The position numbers were made by a program, and so were the translations under genes. DNA of 64,000 nt from Rickettsia sp. MEAM1 (Bemisia tabaci) (lineage in GTDB: Bacteria > Pseudomonadota > Alphaproteobacteria > Rickettsiales > Rickettsiaceae), in assembly GCF_002285905.1 (NCBI RefSeq), contig NZ_CP016305.1, forward strand, positions 62,001 to 126,000, given 5' to 3'. The notes under the pieces are model-generated. The model was not told the DNA's origin. It worked only from the letters and a program-made list of their open reading frames with translations, and did no database searches. Below, one piece after another: positions 21,118 through 29,883 of this stretch (position 1 is its first letter; each line of letters begins with the position of its first letter).

Positions 21118-21669
21118 TTACAAAACCCTACCATACATATAGTAATCTTTATGCTCGTTTGCAACTATTTCATATTTTTTAAGTATTCCCTCACGTACAA
21201 ACCCGCATCTTTCAAGTAAATTAATTGAGCGTAAATTATCTGTAATTACTGTTGCTTGAACTCTGACAATTCCAATATGATCAGCAATTTTTAAAATATT
21301 TTTTATAGATTTTAACATTATGCCCTGCCCCCAAAAGCTATAATCCAAATCATAACTGATTTCTGCCTTGTGATGCTCTAAATTTATTATATTAAAACCA
21401 GCAGTACCAATAAGTTTATTATCACTTTTAAGTGCAATACCCCAGTAAAAACTTCTGTGATTCTTATATAAACTAGACCAATAACGAATTTCTTCCTTAG
21501 CTTCCTCTAAAGTTTTTGGTCTGTTACTTTCTGTTATATAAATAGCCATTTCAGGCTTATTCATATAATTAAAATAGTCTTCCGCATCTGTATCCGTTAG
21601 CTCTCTTAAAATTATATCATCTAAATCAAGCGTAGGAAAGGGGGAGTATAAATATTTTCTATCAATCAT
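21118..21669 (-). CDS. GNAT-family N-acetyltransferase (RimJ/RimL-like)
   Basis: The 183-residue protein fits the RimJ/RimL branch of GNAT enzymes, which acetylate protein N-termini or small amines using acetyl-CoA. Landmarks are LRELTDTDAEDYFNYMNKP at the start, WGIALKSDNKLIGTAGF (strand before the CoA site), SYDLDYSFWGQGIMLKSIKN (degenerate acetyl-CoA loop), and INLLERCGFVREGILKKY near the end. The substrate cannot be told from sequence. A palindromic repeat lies just before its start. Confidence 0.88.
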   Translation of the reverse strand: MIDRKYLYSPFPTLDLDDIILRELTDTDAEDYFNYMNKPEMAIYITESNRPKTLEEAKEEIRYWSSLYKNHRSFYWGIALKSDNKLIGTAGFNIINLEHHKAEISYDLDYSFWGQGIMLKSIKNILKIADHIGIVRVQATVITDNLRSINLLERCGFVREGILKKYEIVANEHKDYYMYGRVL

Positions 21670-21689
21670 ACATGTATACTCGCTGAATT

Positions 21690-21812
21690 TGAAAAATTGG
21701 CGTCGTCGTCTTTGTAAATCCTCGGAGGCTCACGTATTAATTAACTGCTGCCGCTCCTCGTCTTACAGTCTCCTTGCTCTTTTCCAAATTGAGCTTCGTC
21801 TACCAACTATTT
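21690..21812. repeat. Partial large palindromic-type repeat, copy C
   Basis: It shares ACTGCTGCCGCTCCTCGTCT with copies A and B and keeps a related left part, but lacks the long terminal arms. It lies between the GNAT gene and queC and reaches to within a few bases of the queC stop codon. Confidence 0.7.
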
Positions 21813-21823
21813 GTTTATTAAAA

Positions 21824-22495
21824 TTATCTATAATTAATTGGGTCTTGTACATTATTCTTTTTAAAAGCATCAAGCCTTATCGTGCAAGCAAGGCAAGTGC
21901 CGCAAGATAGATCATCTTCGCTAGGATCATAACATGATATGGTATTTTTATAATCTACTCCAAGCCTAAGCCCTGTTTTAATTATCTGATCTTTAGTCAT
22001 ATTAATCAAAGGAGTATGAATAGTAACACCTCCTATATTGGTTGCTAGGTTTGCCATTGCTTCAAAAAATTTGATATATTCAGGACGGCAATCAGGATAA
22101 TTTGCTGAATCGCTAGTATGTACGCCTATAAAAATATCCTTAGCACCTATTATTTCGGCAAACCCTAATGCGTAACTTAAAAAGATCGTATTACGGGCAG
22201 GTACATAGGTAACCGGTATATCTTCAGGTAGCTCTTTCCCATCCTGATAATGAGGAACTTTTATATTATCATCGGTAAGAGCAGAACCACCGAAAGCTCT
22301 TAAGTCTATATTGACAATTTTATGTTGCTTGACGTTATACTCTTTTACTAGCTCCGTAACTTTCCGTAGTTCAGCATTATTACGCTGCCCATAATTAAAA
22401 CTTATAGCATGAATCTCATAACCTTGCTCTCTCATTATTGCAAGAACAGTAGCAGAATCCGCCCCACCACTAACTAAAATAACCGCTTTTTTCAT
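21824..22495 (-). CDS. queC: 7-cyano-7-deazaguanine synthase QueC
   Basis: QueC makes preQ0 from 7-carboxy-7-deazaguanine with ATP and ammonia, in the queuosine pathway. The 223-residue protein has the ATP-loop SGGADSAT near residues 9-16 and the four-Cys zinc site in [10 protein letters not shown] followed by [12 protein letters not shown]. Its ATG overlaps the stop codon of hicB (ATGA), so translation is probably coupled to the toxin-antitoxin genes upstream. No other queuosine genes are in the window. Confidence 0.93.
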   Translation of the reverse strand: MKKAVILVSGGADSATVLAIMREQGYEIHAISFNYGQRNNAELRKVTELVKEYNVKQHKIVNIDLRAFGGSALTDDNIKVPHYQDGKELPEDIPVTYVPARNTIFLSYALGFAEIIGAKDIFIGVHTSDSANYPDCRPEYIKFFEAMANLATNIGGVTIHTPLINMTKDQIIKTGLRLGVDYKNTISCYDPSEDDLSCGTCLACTIRLDAFKKNNVQDPINYR

Positions 22496-22854
22496 TGTCT
22501 TACCGATAAAGTTAATTTTTGGGCAACTAAAGCATTTAAACTAATTTTTGCTCTAAATGCTTCTAATGCTAAAGCTCTATGTATACGCTTATCTACTCGA
22601 ATATTAAATTGTCCACTATATTCTTTTCTAGATGGTGCTAAAGGAACAGGTTGATTATGGCTTACATAACTTTCTTTCATTAAAAACCAAGCTTCTTGTA
22701 ATTCCTGCAATGCCTTTTCAGGTGAATCACCAAAAGCCGATACATTAGGTAATTCTTCAAATTTTGCTAACCAATCTCCATCAATATCTTTAAAAAGCTC
22801 TATAGTAAAGCCGTCAAATATATCATTACTTTTCATCTTCTTTACCTTTTTCAA
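22492..22854 (-). CDS. hicB: HicB-family antitoxin
   Basis: HicB binds and inhibits HicA and represses the operon. The 120-residue protein has the partial RNase-H-like fold at the N-terminus ([20 protein letters not shown], then [15 protein letters not shown]) and a C-terminal ribbon-helix-helix DNA-binding part ([20 protein letters not shown]). The frame also allows a start at Met7 (22,836). It overlaps the end of hicA by 29 bases if the first Met is used. Confidence 0.92.
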   Translation of the reverse strand: MKKVKKMKSNDIFDGFTIELFKDIDGDWLAKFEELPNVSAFGDSPEKALQELQEAWFLMKESYVSHNQPVPLAPSRKEYSGQFNIRVDKRIHRALALEAFRAKISLNALVAQKLTLSVRQ

Positions 22855-23068
22855 AGTTTAAAAATTGTCGAACTTGATATTCTTTCGCCATATTTCCAAC
22901 AGTCTGAACAGATAACCTATCACCTCTAGGTGAATACCAAATTTGATGGCTACCTTTTTGTCTATCTTTAATCCAACCACACCCAATCATTAAATTATGA
23001 AACTCTGAGAAACTTAACCCTTTAGGATTTTGCTTAGCTTTACTTATAAGTTTTATATGCTGATTCAT
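22826..23068 (-). CDS. hicA: HicA-family mRNA interferase toxin
   Basis: HicA cleaves mRNA using a dsRBD-like fold with one catalytic His. From the Met at 23,068 the protein is 80 residues, with the conserved GSHQIWYSP motif carrying the catalytic His and the start SKAKQNPKGLSFSEF. The open frame extends 10 codons further (to 23,098), but that region contains the operator-like palindrome, so the inner Met is preferred. No internal stop or missing motif is seen, so the pair looks intact. Confidence 0.9.
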   Translation of the reverse strand: MNQHIKLISKAKQNPKGLSFSEFHNLMIGCGWIKDRQKGSHQIWYSPRGDRLSVQTVGNMAKEYQVRQFLNFEKGKEDEK

Positions 23069-23072
23069 ATTG

Positions 23073-23129
23073 TAACTATATATAGTTATAAATTGCAAGT
23101 CAAATTATTATACAAGTCAAATTATTATA
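23073..23129 (-). promoter_or_regulatory. Probable hicAB promoter/operator
   Basis: A perfect 16-bp palindrome TAACTATATATAGTTA lies at 23,073-23,088, 4 bases before the chosen hicA start. Two exact tandem 17-bp repeats (CAAGTCAAATTATTATA on the plus strand) follow at 23,096-23,112 and 23,113-23,129. On the minus strand each repeat offers TTGACT as a -35, and the palindrome overlaps a TATA-type -10. HicB-type ribbon-helix-helix proteins usually bind such sites; binding here is inference. Confidence 0.6.
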
Positions 23130-23260
23130 TTTGTATGCATTATTAAAGCAACAAGTTTTAATTAAATCTATTTTCTATAAATTAACCTTAATTACTCCTA
23201 AATATTCTTGACTAAATAGTGATAATAATTTAAAGTCACGCTGTTACTTTGATAACTTAT

Positions 23261-23338
23261 GGCGGGTGTAGCTCAGTTGGTTAGAGCATCAGGTTGTGGT
23301 TCTGAGGGTCGCGGGTTCGATTCCCGTCACTCGCCCCA
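23261..23338 (+). tRNA. tRNA-His (GTG)
   Basis: A complete cloverleaf: acceptor GCGGGTG pairs with CACTCGC, D-stem GCTC/GAGC, anticodon loop TTGTGGT with GTG, and T-stem GCGGG/CCCGT with TTCGATT. The extra 5' G at 23,261 (G-1) faces C73, the hallmark of bacterial tRNA-His, and the 3' CCA is encoded. Confidence 0.97.
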
Positions 23339-23365
23339 TATATATTTATTAATTTCATAAACACG

Positions 23366-23608
23366 GTGACAGATTCAGAACTTGAGGTTGTCTTTATTCC
23401 ACCTTTACTACAGTTATTAATATCATCAGAAAATAATAAAGGATTACCTTTAGCTGAAGAAGAAGTTTTAAATATTTGTGATAATGCGACTGGTATATTA
23501 GTCAGTAAAGATAGAGCTAGAAAGCTTGAAATATCTACAGGATATAAAGATATCAACCCTGAAAATTGTTGGGAAGAGTGGCAAGCTTACAAAAATAAAT
23601 CTGCTTAA
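23366..23608 (+). CDS. Small protein of unknown function
   Basis: An 80-residue frame starting at GTG, 27 bases after tRNA-His. It is acidic and looks like real protein (VVFIPPLLQLLISSENNKG, then LPLAEEEVLNICDNATGILV and ENCWEEWQAYKNK). There is no signal peptide or membrane segment. I do not recognise a family. It precedes the ABC transporter on the same strand by 53 bases. It could be a conserved rickettsial small protein; the start is uncertain. Confidence 0.55.
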   Translation: MTDSELEVVFIPPLLQLLISSENNKGLPLAEEEVLNICDNATGILVSKDRARKLEISTGYKDINPENCWEEWQAYKNKSA

Positions 23609-23661
23609 ATAACTTTATTTTGAAGCATTTTCTATTATTTCTTTTGCTTTAACATAGTATT

Positions 23662-25521
23662 ATGAACACTAAACTTTTATATAGACTGGCTAAAAACTTA
23701 AGATTCTATAAAAAAGATTTGATCATCGTTATAATCTCTCTTCTTAGCGTATCGCTTGCGTTATTACTAATCGGAAATGTTTTCAGAAATTTAGTTGATC
23801 AGGGTTTGGTTTTAGATCGCACTGCGGCAGTTGATAAATCCATATTATATATCTGCCTACTTATTATTATCTTAAGCATTGCTAGTTTTTTCCGCTCATA
23901 TTTTATTAATAATGTTGCTGAAAAAGTCTCAAGTCAAATAAGAAAAGAAGCCTATAGCAATCTAATTAATTATGAAATTACTGAATTTGAAGAACTAAAA
24001 ATTGGCGATATAATCTCACGTCTAACGAGTGATATAGATCAAATATCTAAGCTTATTGTTAATTTCCTATCTTTTTTTATTCGCAATTCAGTGATGTTAG
24101 TCGGTAGCATTATTTTGATGTTTTTTGAAAGTTTTAAACTAGCATCGATAGTAATTATTACCATTCCTTTGCTGCTAATTCCCATAATCAAATTTGGTAA
24201 ACATGTTAAAGCTTTATCCAAAAAAACCTTAGAATCTCAATCACTTTTAGCATCTGATATTAACGAAAGCTTTAGCAATATTAAAACCATTCATGCTTTT
24301 GGCGGTCAGGCAGCTAAAATTACTGAGTTTAATAATCTGCTGCAAGATTATTTGACCTATTCGGCAGCTCGTTTAAAAATTCGTGCTTTGTTTTTTGCAT
24401 TCTCAATGGCTTTTATATTTCTTGGGATTACGCTGGTTATTTGGATTGGGGCTTTGGATATAGTAAAAGGTAATTTATCCTCTGGTCAAATTATATCATT
24501 TATTTATTATGCAATTATTGTCGGCTTTAGTAGTGGCGGTATTTTTGAGCTATTAAGTGAAATGCACTTGCCGCTTGCTGCTTTAGAGCGAATAGTTACC
24601 ATCATTGATAAATCACCTATAGTTAATCATAATAATTATTCAGATTTAAAGCCCGTTAATTCTATATCGTTAGAGTTTAAAAACGTAAATTTTTCCTACC
24701 CATCAAGACCTAATTTAAAAATCCTCAATAATATATCTTTTAAAATAGATTCTACCAAGTTTATTGGCATCGTTGGCAGATCAGGCTCAGGTAAAAGTAC
24801 TTTAATGCAGTTGCTATTACGCTTTTATATCCAAGAAAGCGGTACAATTCTAGTAAATAACCAAGATATTGCTCTTTTAAATCCTAATGAAATCCGTAAA
24901 TTAATCGCTTATGTTCCGCAAGAAGCTAGTATTTTTTCTGGTACTATTAAATCAAATATTATGTTTGGTACAGCACACTCCATAAAGCTCGATACAAGCG
25001 AATTTTGCAGGATTCGCCTTTGCTCACGTATTAATATACGCTCCGCAGACTCACCTTTAAATTCATCTTGTCTAGAGCTTTCTGAAACATGCTGTAATAT
25101 TAACGTTAGCGAAGAGGAAATAACCGAAATAATAAAAATTACCGGTATAGCTGATTTTGCTGATAAAATTCCTGATGGGATTAATGCCAAAATTGGCGAA
25201 AAAGGTGTTAGGCTATCAGGCGGACAGAAGCAAAGAATAGCCTTAGCAAGGGCTTTACTACGCAAACCGCAGATTCTACTTCTCGATGAAGCAATGAATG
25301 CTTTAGATAGTCAAAGCGAGCAGAAACTATTAAGCTCTATTAGGGATATAATGAAAGGAAGAATTGTTATATCAATCGCCCACCGCATCAGCAGCATAGA
25401 ATCAGCCGACAATATTTTGATAATAGATAAAGGAGCAGTAGAAGCCGAGGGAACGCACGCTCATTTATTAAAAACCTCCAACCTCTACCGCACTATTTAT
25501 AAGGAAGTGGATTTATTATAA
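23662..25521 (+). CDS. ABC transporter, fused membrane and ATPase domains (MsbA-like exporter)
   Basis: This is a half-size exporter of 619 residues: an N-terminal six-helix membrane domain (to about residue 310) and a C-terminal nucleotide-binding domain with Walker A GRSGSGKST, Q-loop VPQEAS, signature LSGGQKQR, Walker B ILLLDEAM and the switch His in AHRISS. It probably works as a homodimer exporting lipid or drug. About 40 residues between FGTA and NINVSEEE are a palindromic-element insertion in the helical subdomain after the Q-loop. The frame is kept and all catalytic motifs remain, so it may still function. Confidence 0.92.
   Translation: MNTKLLYRLAKNLRFYKKDLIIVIISLLSVSLALLLIGNVFRNLVDQGLVLDRTAAVDKSILYICLLIIILSIASFFRSYFINNVAEKVSSQIRKEAYSNLINYEITEFEELKIGDIISRLTSDIDQISKLIVNFLSFFIRNSVMLVGSIILMFFESFKLASIVIITIPLLLIPIIKFGKHVKALSKKTLESQSLLASDINESFSNIKTIHAFGGQAAKITEFNNLLQDYLTYSAARLKIRALFFAFSMAFIFLGITLVIWIGALDIVKGNLSSGQIISFIYYAIIVGFSSGGIFELLSEMHLPLAALERIVTIIDKSPIVNHNNYSDLKPVNSISLEFKNVNFSYPSRPNLKILNNISFKIDSTKFIGIVGRSGSGKSTLMQLLLRFYIQESGTILVNNQDIALLNPNEIRKLIAYVPQEASIFSGTIKSNIMFGTAHSIKLDTSEFCRIRLCSRINIRSADSPLNSSCLELSETCCNINVSEEEITEIIKITGIADFADKIPDGINAKIGEKGVRLSGGQKQRIALARALLRKPQILLLDEAMNALDSQSEQKLLSSIRDIMKGRIVISIAHRISSIESADNILIIDKGAVEAEGTHAHLLKTSNLYRTIYKEVDLL
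24978..25095 (+). repeat. Rickettsia palindromic element inserted in frame in the ABC transporter gene
   Basis: The arms AAGCTCGATACAAG and CTTGTCTAGAGCTT are near-complementary and the centre is CGTATTAATATACG. The element is read through in frame and contributes residues beginning HSIKLDTSEFCRIRL. Rickettsia palindromic elements inside protein genes are an established phenomenon. The core TTTGCTCACGTA also occurs in repeat copy A. Confidence 0.85.
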
Positions 25522-25604
25522 AATAAGTATTAAATTATTGCCCTTATAGAGAATATAAGTTATATATTTTCAAGTAATAGTTAATAAGCAGAAAAGGAAA
25601 TAAC

Positions 25605-26015
25605 ATGAGCTTTGAAAATAAATTAGTGATAATTGTAAATAAAGATATTGAGATTGGAGTTGCTATGAATGCAGTAGCACATAGCTCTCTTGCGGCTGGA
25701 GCTTTACTTGGTAAGCCTACTTGTTTCTTACAACCGAATATTGATGCAAGTGGTAATAATTGGCAAATTTCAGGAATGCCTTATATTATTTTACGTGGCA
25801 AATCAAGTGAGATAAAAAAAGCTATACTTAATGCAAAAGAGTCTGAAGTTATGCATTTGGCATTTACAGATAGTATGACCGGAGGAACATATTTGGAACA
25901 AATAGAAAATATTGCAAAAAAGACAGAAGAAGAACATATTTATTATGCAGCCGTACTTTTTGGAAAATGGGATACGATTTCTCAAATAACAAAAAAGTTT
26001 TCTTTATATAGATAA
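25605..26015 (+). CDS. DUF2000 family protein
   Basis: The 136-residue protein opens with [20 protein letters not shown], the DUF2000 hallmark, and has [19 protein letters not shown] near the end. The family has a peptidyl-tRNA-hydrolase-2-like fold but its role is unknown. AGAAAAGGAAATAAC before the ATG is a reasonable ribosome site. The Nudix gene follows after 14 bases on the same strand, so the two are probably co-transcribed. Confidence 0.82.
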   Translation: MSFENKLVIIVNKDIEIGVAMNAVAHSSLAAGALLGKPTCFLQPNIDASGNNWQISGMPYIILRGKSSEIKKAILNAKESEVMHLAFTDSMTGGTYLEQIENIAKKTEEEHIYYAAVLFGKWDTISQITKKFSLYR

Positions 26016-26029
26016 GGAAACGATTTTAT

Positions 26030-26449
26030 ATGACTAATCACCCTCGCATCGGTGTCGGGATTATCCTATTTAATAGTAAAAATGAAATCTTGCTTGGTAA
26101 GCGTATTAACTCACACGGTGAATTTACCTATGGTAATCCGGGCGGGCATTTAGAATTTGGTGAAACTTTTGAAGAGTGCATCATTAGAGAAGTTTTAGAA
26201 GAGACAAATTTGATCATTAAAGATCCTGAATTTTTAGCCGTCACTAATGATGTTTTTGAAAAAGAGCAAAAACATTACATATCGATTTTCCTTAAAGCTC
26301 ATTGTTTGAATGAGCATGAATTACAGAATCTAGAACCCCATAAAGTAGAAAGCTGGCAATGGTTTGCTTTAGATAAACTACCTGACAATCTCTTTCTACC
26401 TTTAAAAAAATTACTTAATGGTAAGGGTTACAGAAGTGGTTCATACTAA
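26030..26449 (+). CDS. Nudix hydrolase
   Basis: The 139-residue protein has a complete Nudix box: GGHLEFGETFEECIIREVLEE, allowing the REVLEE core and the upstream Glu seven residues earlier to bind metal. The N-terminal strand RIGVGIILFNSKNEILLGKR is typical of MutT-like or ADP-sugar type enzymes. The substrate is unknown. It is followed at once by a decayed ankyrin gene. Confidence 0.9.
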   Translation: MTNHPRIGVGIILFNSKNEILLGKRINSHGEFTYGNPGGHLEFGETFEECIIREVLEETNLIIKDPEFLAVTNDVFEKEQKHYISIFLKAHCLNEHELQNLEPHKVESWQWFALDKLPDNLFLPLKKLLNGKGYRSGSY

Positions 26450-26460
26450 AAAGCATCAAA

Positions 26461-27215
26461 CATAAAAAAATACCTAAGTTAATCTCATCAAAAGCCCTTT
26501 TTAAAGCGGTAGCAAAAAATAATATCGCAGGCACTAAATTTTTGCTTGAGCATGGTATTAGTCCAAATGAAACGCATCCAAATGATTCTATTGAATATAA
26601 ATCTTTACATTGGATTATATCAAAAAACGGTGAACTAATAGAGATAGAAGTAGGTATTGACACACCATTACATATAGCAGCTAAAAATGGTTATACCACT
26701 GTTGTGAAAATTCTTCTTGAAAATGGAGCTTTTATAAATGCTAGGGATTATTTTGGCTTTACTCCTTTACATTCAGCAATCATATCATCGTATAAACTCA
26801 GTTCTATAAAGCTATCATTAGAATACGGTGCTAGTATTACTTTAGAAATTATCGATGGTTATTACAGAGGTAAAACACCAGTAGGTTTATTAAAAAAGAT
26901 AGGAAGTAAAAAAGATAAAAAAGTAGTAGCTTTAAGAGCTTTACTGGAGCTTGAAAAATTATATCGTAATAAAGAACTAGATAAAATTGTTAAAAAAACT
27001 TATATTAAAGAACCACATATCAAAGATTTTATAAAATGGAAAATAGAAGCTGAAATACCTAAATTTATTAAAAGTAATATATCTCTTTTAAATAAACATA
27101 TAAAAAAATTATTTGCTCTTAACAAATTTTTGCAAAATAATTCGGCTTTGATTAGTAATGAAACAACAAAACTTTTAGAAGAAAAAATTCAAAAATATAC
27201 AGGTAATCAAGTTTT
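26461..27215 (+). pseudogene. Ankyrin-repeat protein relic, cut by an IS256-like element
   Basis: The frame is open from 26,425 and shows ankyrin repeats: ALFKAVAKNNIAGTKFLLEHG, TPLHIAAKNGYTTVVKILLE and TPLHSAIISSYKLSSIKLSL, then a lysine-rich helical tail. No start codon precedes the first repeat; a TTG at 26,542 lies inside that repeat and cannot be the original start. At the 3' end the frame runs into the IS256-like copy at 27,216, so the last residues (VSGSLCKL) are IS-encoded. The gene is therefore broken at both ends. Ankyrin proteins of this kind are often host-interacting, but nothing here shows it. Confidence 0.75.
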
Positions 27216-28572
27216 GAGGGTGTCAGGAAGTTTGTGTAAGTTGTAAAAATAGTTAAGAATAAAAATAACATAAACAACTTACATGGAGCTAATATGAAGA
27301 ACAATAACAAAGTATCAAATCCAGCTATAGAAAAATTAGTATCAGAAATACTATCACAAAGTGATCCATCTGAAATATTTGGTAAAGAAGGGATATTTCA
27401 GGGAATTAAAAAGCAGATAGTAAATAAGATTTTAGAGAAAGAAATGGAATCTCATATAGGTTATGAGAAACATTCTAAAAATGAGAAATACTCAGATAAC
27501 AGACGTAATGGTAATTATGAAAAGACTCTAATAGATCCAGAAGGTCGTAAATTGACAGTAGAAGTGCCAAGGGATCGGGATGGAGAATTTGAACCTCAAC
27601 TAATTCCAAAAGGAGTGCGTAAATTTGAAGGATTTGATGATAAAGTAATATCCTTATATGCTCGGGGAATGACCATTAGGGAAATACAAGGGCACTTAGA
27701 AGAACTATATGCCACCAAGGTATCATCTGAGTTAATATCAAAGGTAACTGATGGTATTTTAGAGGAAGTAACTGCTTGGCAGAATAGAGCACTTGATAAT
27801 GTATATCCTATAATGTACTTAGATTGTATTCATGTTAAGGCAAGAGATAATCATGTAATAATAAATAAAGCGGTTTATCTAGCTATTGGAGTGAATATGG
27901 AGGGCAAGAAAGAGCTATTAGGAATTTGGATAGGCAAGAATGAAGGGTGTAAATTTTGGATGCAGGTAGTAACAGAACTGAAGAATCGAGGAGTTGCACA
28001 AATATATGTTGCATGTGTTGATGGTCTTAAGGGTTTTCCAGAGGCGATAAATAGCATTTTTCCAAAGACGATAGTGCAGTTGTGTATTGTTCATATGGTA
28101 AGAAATTCTGTAAAATACGTATCATACAAAGATCTAAAAGCGGTAACAGCTGATTTAAAAGCAGTTTATTCTGCAATAAATGAAGCAGAGGGATTAAGAG
28201 AATTACAAAACTTTGCCAAAAAATGGGATGAAAAATATCCAGTTATTTTTGACATATGGCAACGAAATTGGTCTGGCATAGCTCCATTTTTTAGCTTTCC
28301 GGAAGACATTAGGAAGGCGATTTACACTACTAATGCTATTGAATCCACTAACCGTCAAATTCGTAAAATTATTAAAAATAAAGGAGTATTTCCAGATGAC
28401 AAATCGATTCAGAAAATAATCTTTTTGGCGTTGACAAATGCCTCTAAAAAATGGACAATGCCTATTAAGAATTGGGCGATGGCTTTAAATCAATTTGCTA
28501 TACTTTGTGATACTAATTTACAAAATTGGGCAAATGGAGAAATCGTACTTACACAAAAAATCTGACAGACCC
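27216..28572 (+). mobile_element. IS256-like insertion sequence, copy 1
   Basis: The 1,357-bp element starts GAGGGTGTCAGGAAGTTTGT and its other end, read inward, is GGGTCTGTCAGATTTTTTGT, an imperfect terminal inverted repeat. It is nearly identical to the copies at 41,958-43,314 and 47,862-49,218. The flanking 8 bases (CAAGTTTT and TTAGAAAA) do not match, so no target duplication remains. It truncates the ankyrin relic, and the remnant of another IS end follows on the right. Confidence 0.92.
27294..28565 (+). CDS. IS256/Mutator-family transposase, copy 1
   Basis: This is an intact 423-residue DDE transposase of the IS256 (MULE-related) family. The catalytic residues are in YPIMYLDCIHVKAR (first Asp), YVACVDGLKGFPEAI (second Asp) and the Glu of TTNAIESTNRQIRK. 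The sequence differs from copy 2 and copy 3 by single residues only, which suggests recent movement. The ATG is preceded by ACATGGAGC, which holds a GGAG ribosome site. Confidence 0.95.
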   Translation: MKNNNKVSNPAIEKLVSEILSQSDPSEIFGKEGIFQGIKKQIVNKILEKEMESHIGYEKHSKNEKYSDNRRNGNYEKTLIDPEGRKLTVEVPRDRDGEFEPQLIPKGVRKFEGFDDKVISLYARGMTIREIQGHLEELYATKVSSELISKVTDGILEEVTAWQNRALDNVYPIMYLDCIHVKARDNHVIINKAVYLAIGVNMEGKKELLGIWIGKNEGCKFWMQVVTELKNRGVAQIYVACVDGLKGFPEAINSIFPKTIVQLCIVHMVRNSVKYVSYKDLKAVTADLKAVYSAINEAEGLRELQNFAKKWDEKYPVIFDIWQRNWSGIAPFFSFPEDIRKAIYTTNAIESTNRQIRKIIKNKGVFPDDKSIQKIIFLALTNASKKWTMPIKNWAMALNQFAILCDTNLQNWANGEIVLTQKI

Positions 28573-28618
28573 TTAGAAAATGATTTTTAACAATTTACAC
28601 AAAAATTATGATTGACTC
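28573..28618. mobile_element. Orphan end of the second (older) IS256-like lineage
   Basis: The plus-strand bases TTTACACAAAAATTATGATT followed by GACTC match the outer end of the older element at 44,615-44,651 (TTACACAAAATATATGATAG then ACTC). It touches copy 1 on the left and the truncated S9 peptidase gene on the right. The rest of that older element is gone, which suggests recombination or a deletion. Confidence 0.65.
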
Positions 28619-29883
28619 TAATTAATGCCTCTTCTTCCTCATCATGGGCAGATATACCAAAACTTGCTTTTTCATAAGGTAATTTCAAGGTTACCGGTTT
28701 TGTCCATTCATTATTTTCCAAAGTAAATGTAACAACTTTTGAAATAACATTATCATAGCTAGCTAAAAATACTGTATCTTTAGTTACTGATACATAATTA
28801 AATACTTCCCTATCTGTTGGGGTAAATAATATTTTAAGGCTTGCTTTATCGCTATCTACTTTTAAAAGATCTTGCCAATGAATAGCAACAAGCGATCCTG
28901 CTTTTATATTAGTATCATTAAATTGCCAATCAGAACGTAAAAGCCAAAATACATATTCCTTAAAAGAACCTGCAGGGGTTGTATCTGACGGCATATTTAT
29001 TTTTTGTAACTGTAAATTCTGATCTTTAGTATCTAAAATATAATTATCATAATTGTAGAAATCCTTACCAGCAGATATAAATATTAAAGATGAAGAAATA
29101 GTATCAGACAAAAGTTTACCAAATGAAACACCTATATACTCTTTCGGTACTTCAAATATTTTCTTAGCTTTTTCAATCGGCTATCCTCGTTTCCATATAT
29201 ATAAAGAGTTAGGATATAGTGAATTCGTTACATCTTCTTTATGTAAAACAAAATTAGAAATAATAGTATCTTGATCTATCCAAACACCATCAGTAAATTT
29301 TCCTTCTAATAATTTTCCATCGCTTGTTTTTGGCTCGAAACCATTCTTTACAAAATCTTTCTTCTCTAAATTCCATTCTGCAAAAAACGTTTCATCTTTA
29401 CCGCCAAATGACATAATAATAAGGTAGAGATTAGGATTTTGAAGATACTCCACCCCACCTCGACACATCACTTTTTTTCCAAATTCTTTAGATAATTTAT
29501 CAAAATCAATTAAAGTTTCCCATTCTGGTTCATCTTTGGAATATTCCTGAATTAATGTCCTACGCCATAAACCTTGGGGGTTTTTATCATCTGACCAAAA
29601 ATTATATACGTAACCATTACGGATAGATCCATATGGAGTTTTCCTCTGATCATAAAAAATAGATTCTATTTCTTTTTCAATCGGCTTATATTTTGGCATA
29701 GCCTGAAAAGATTTTTTTGCCTTATCAGTGCGTTTCTTTGCCCATTTTAAAGCTTCTTTCCCTTCAGCCTCTTTAAAAACTTAGTATCTTTTGGATCGTA
29801 TATTTGTTTAGTACTATTTCCCATAGTTTGACCACAAAAAGTTAATAAAGAGATTAAAAGATAAAAAATATTAGTTTTATTCA
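28619..29883 (-). pseudogene. S9 prolyl oligopeptidase-family gene, truncated and disrupted
   Basis: The ATG at 29,883 gives a signal peptide (MNKTNIFYLLISLLTFCGQT). A frameshift at a T/A run near 29,780 precedes the propeller domain (NGYVYNFWSDDKNPQGLWRR is typical of S9 peptidases), an in-frame TAG at 29,181 breaks the propeller, and the frame runs on to 28,619, where an IS end begins. The whole C-terminal alpha/beta-hydrolase domain with the catalytic Ser-Asp-His is missing. It would have been an exported peptidase. Three independent lesions make it non-functional. Confidence 0.88.

Noticed and set aside
23281-23556. Minus-strand frame overlapping tRNA-His
   Set aside because: It reads the complement of a tRNA and of a more plausible plus-strand frame; the tail DGNRTRDPQNHNLML is a typical tRNA-antisense artefact.
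27875-28057. 60-codon frame antisense to the IS256-like transposase (also in copies 2 and 3)
   Set aside because: It is a shadow of the transposase and has no independent coding support.
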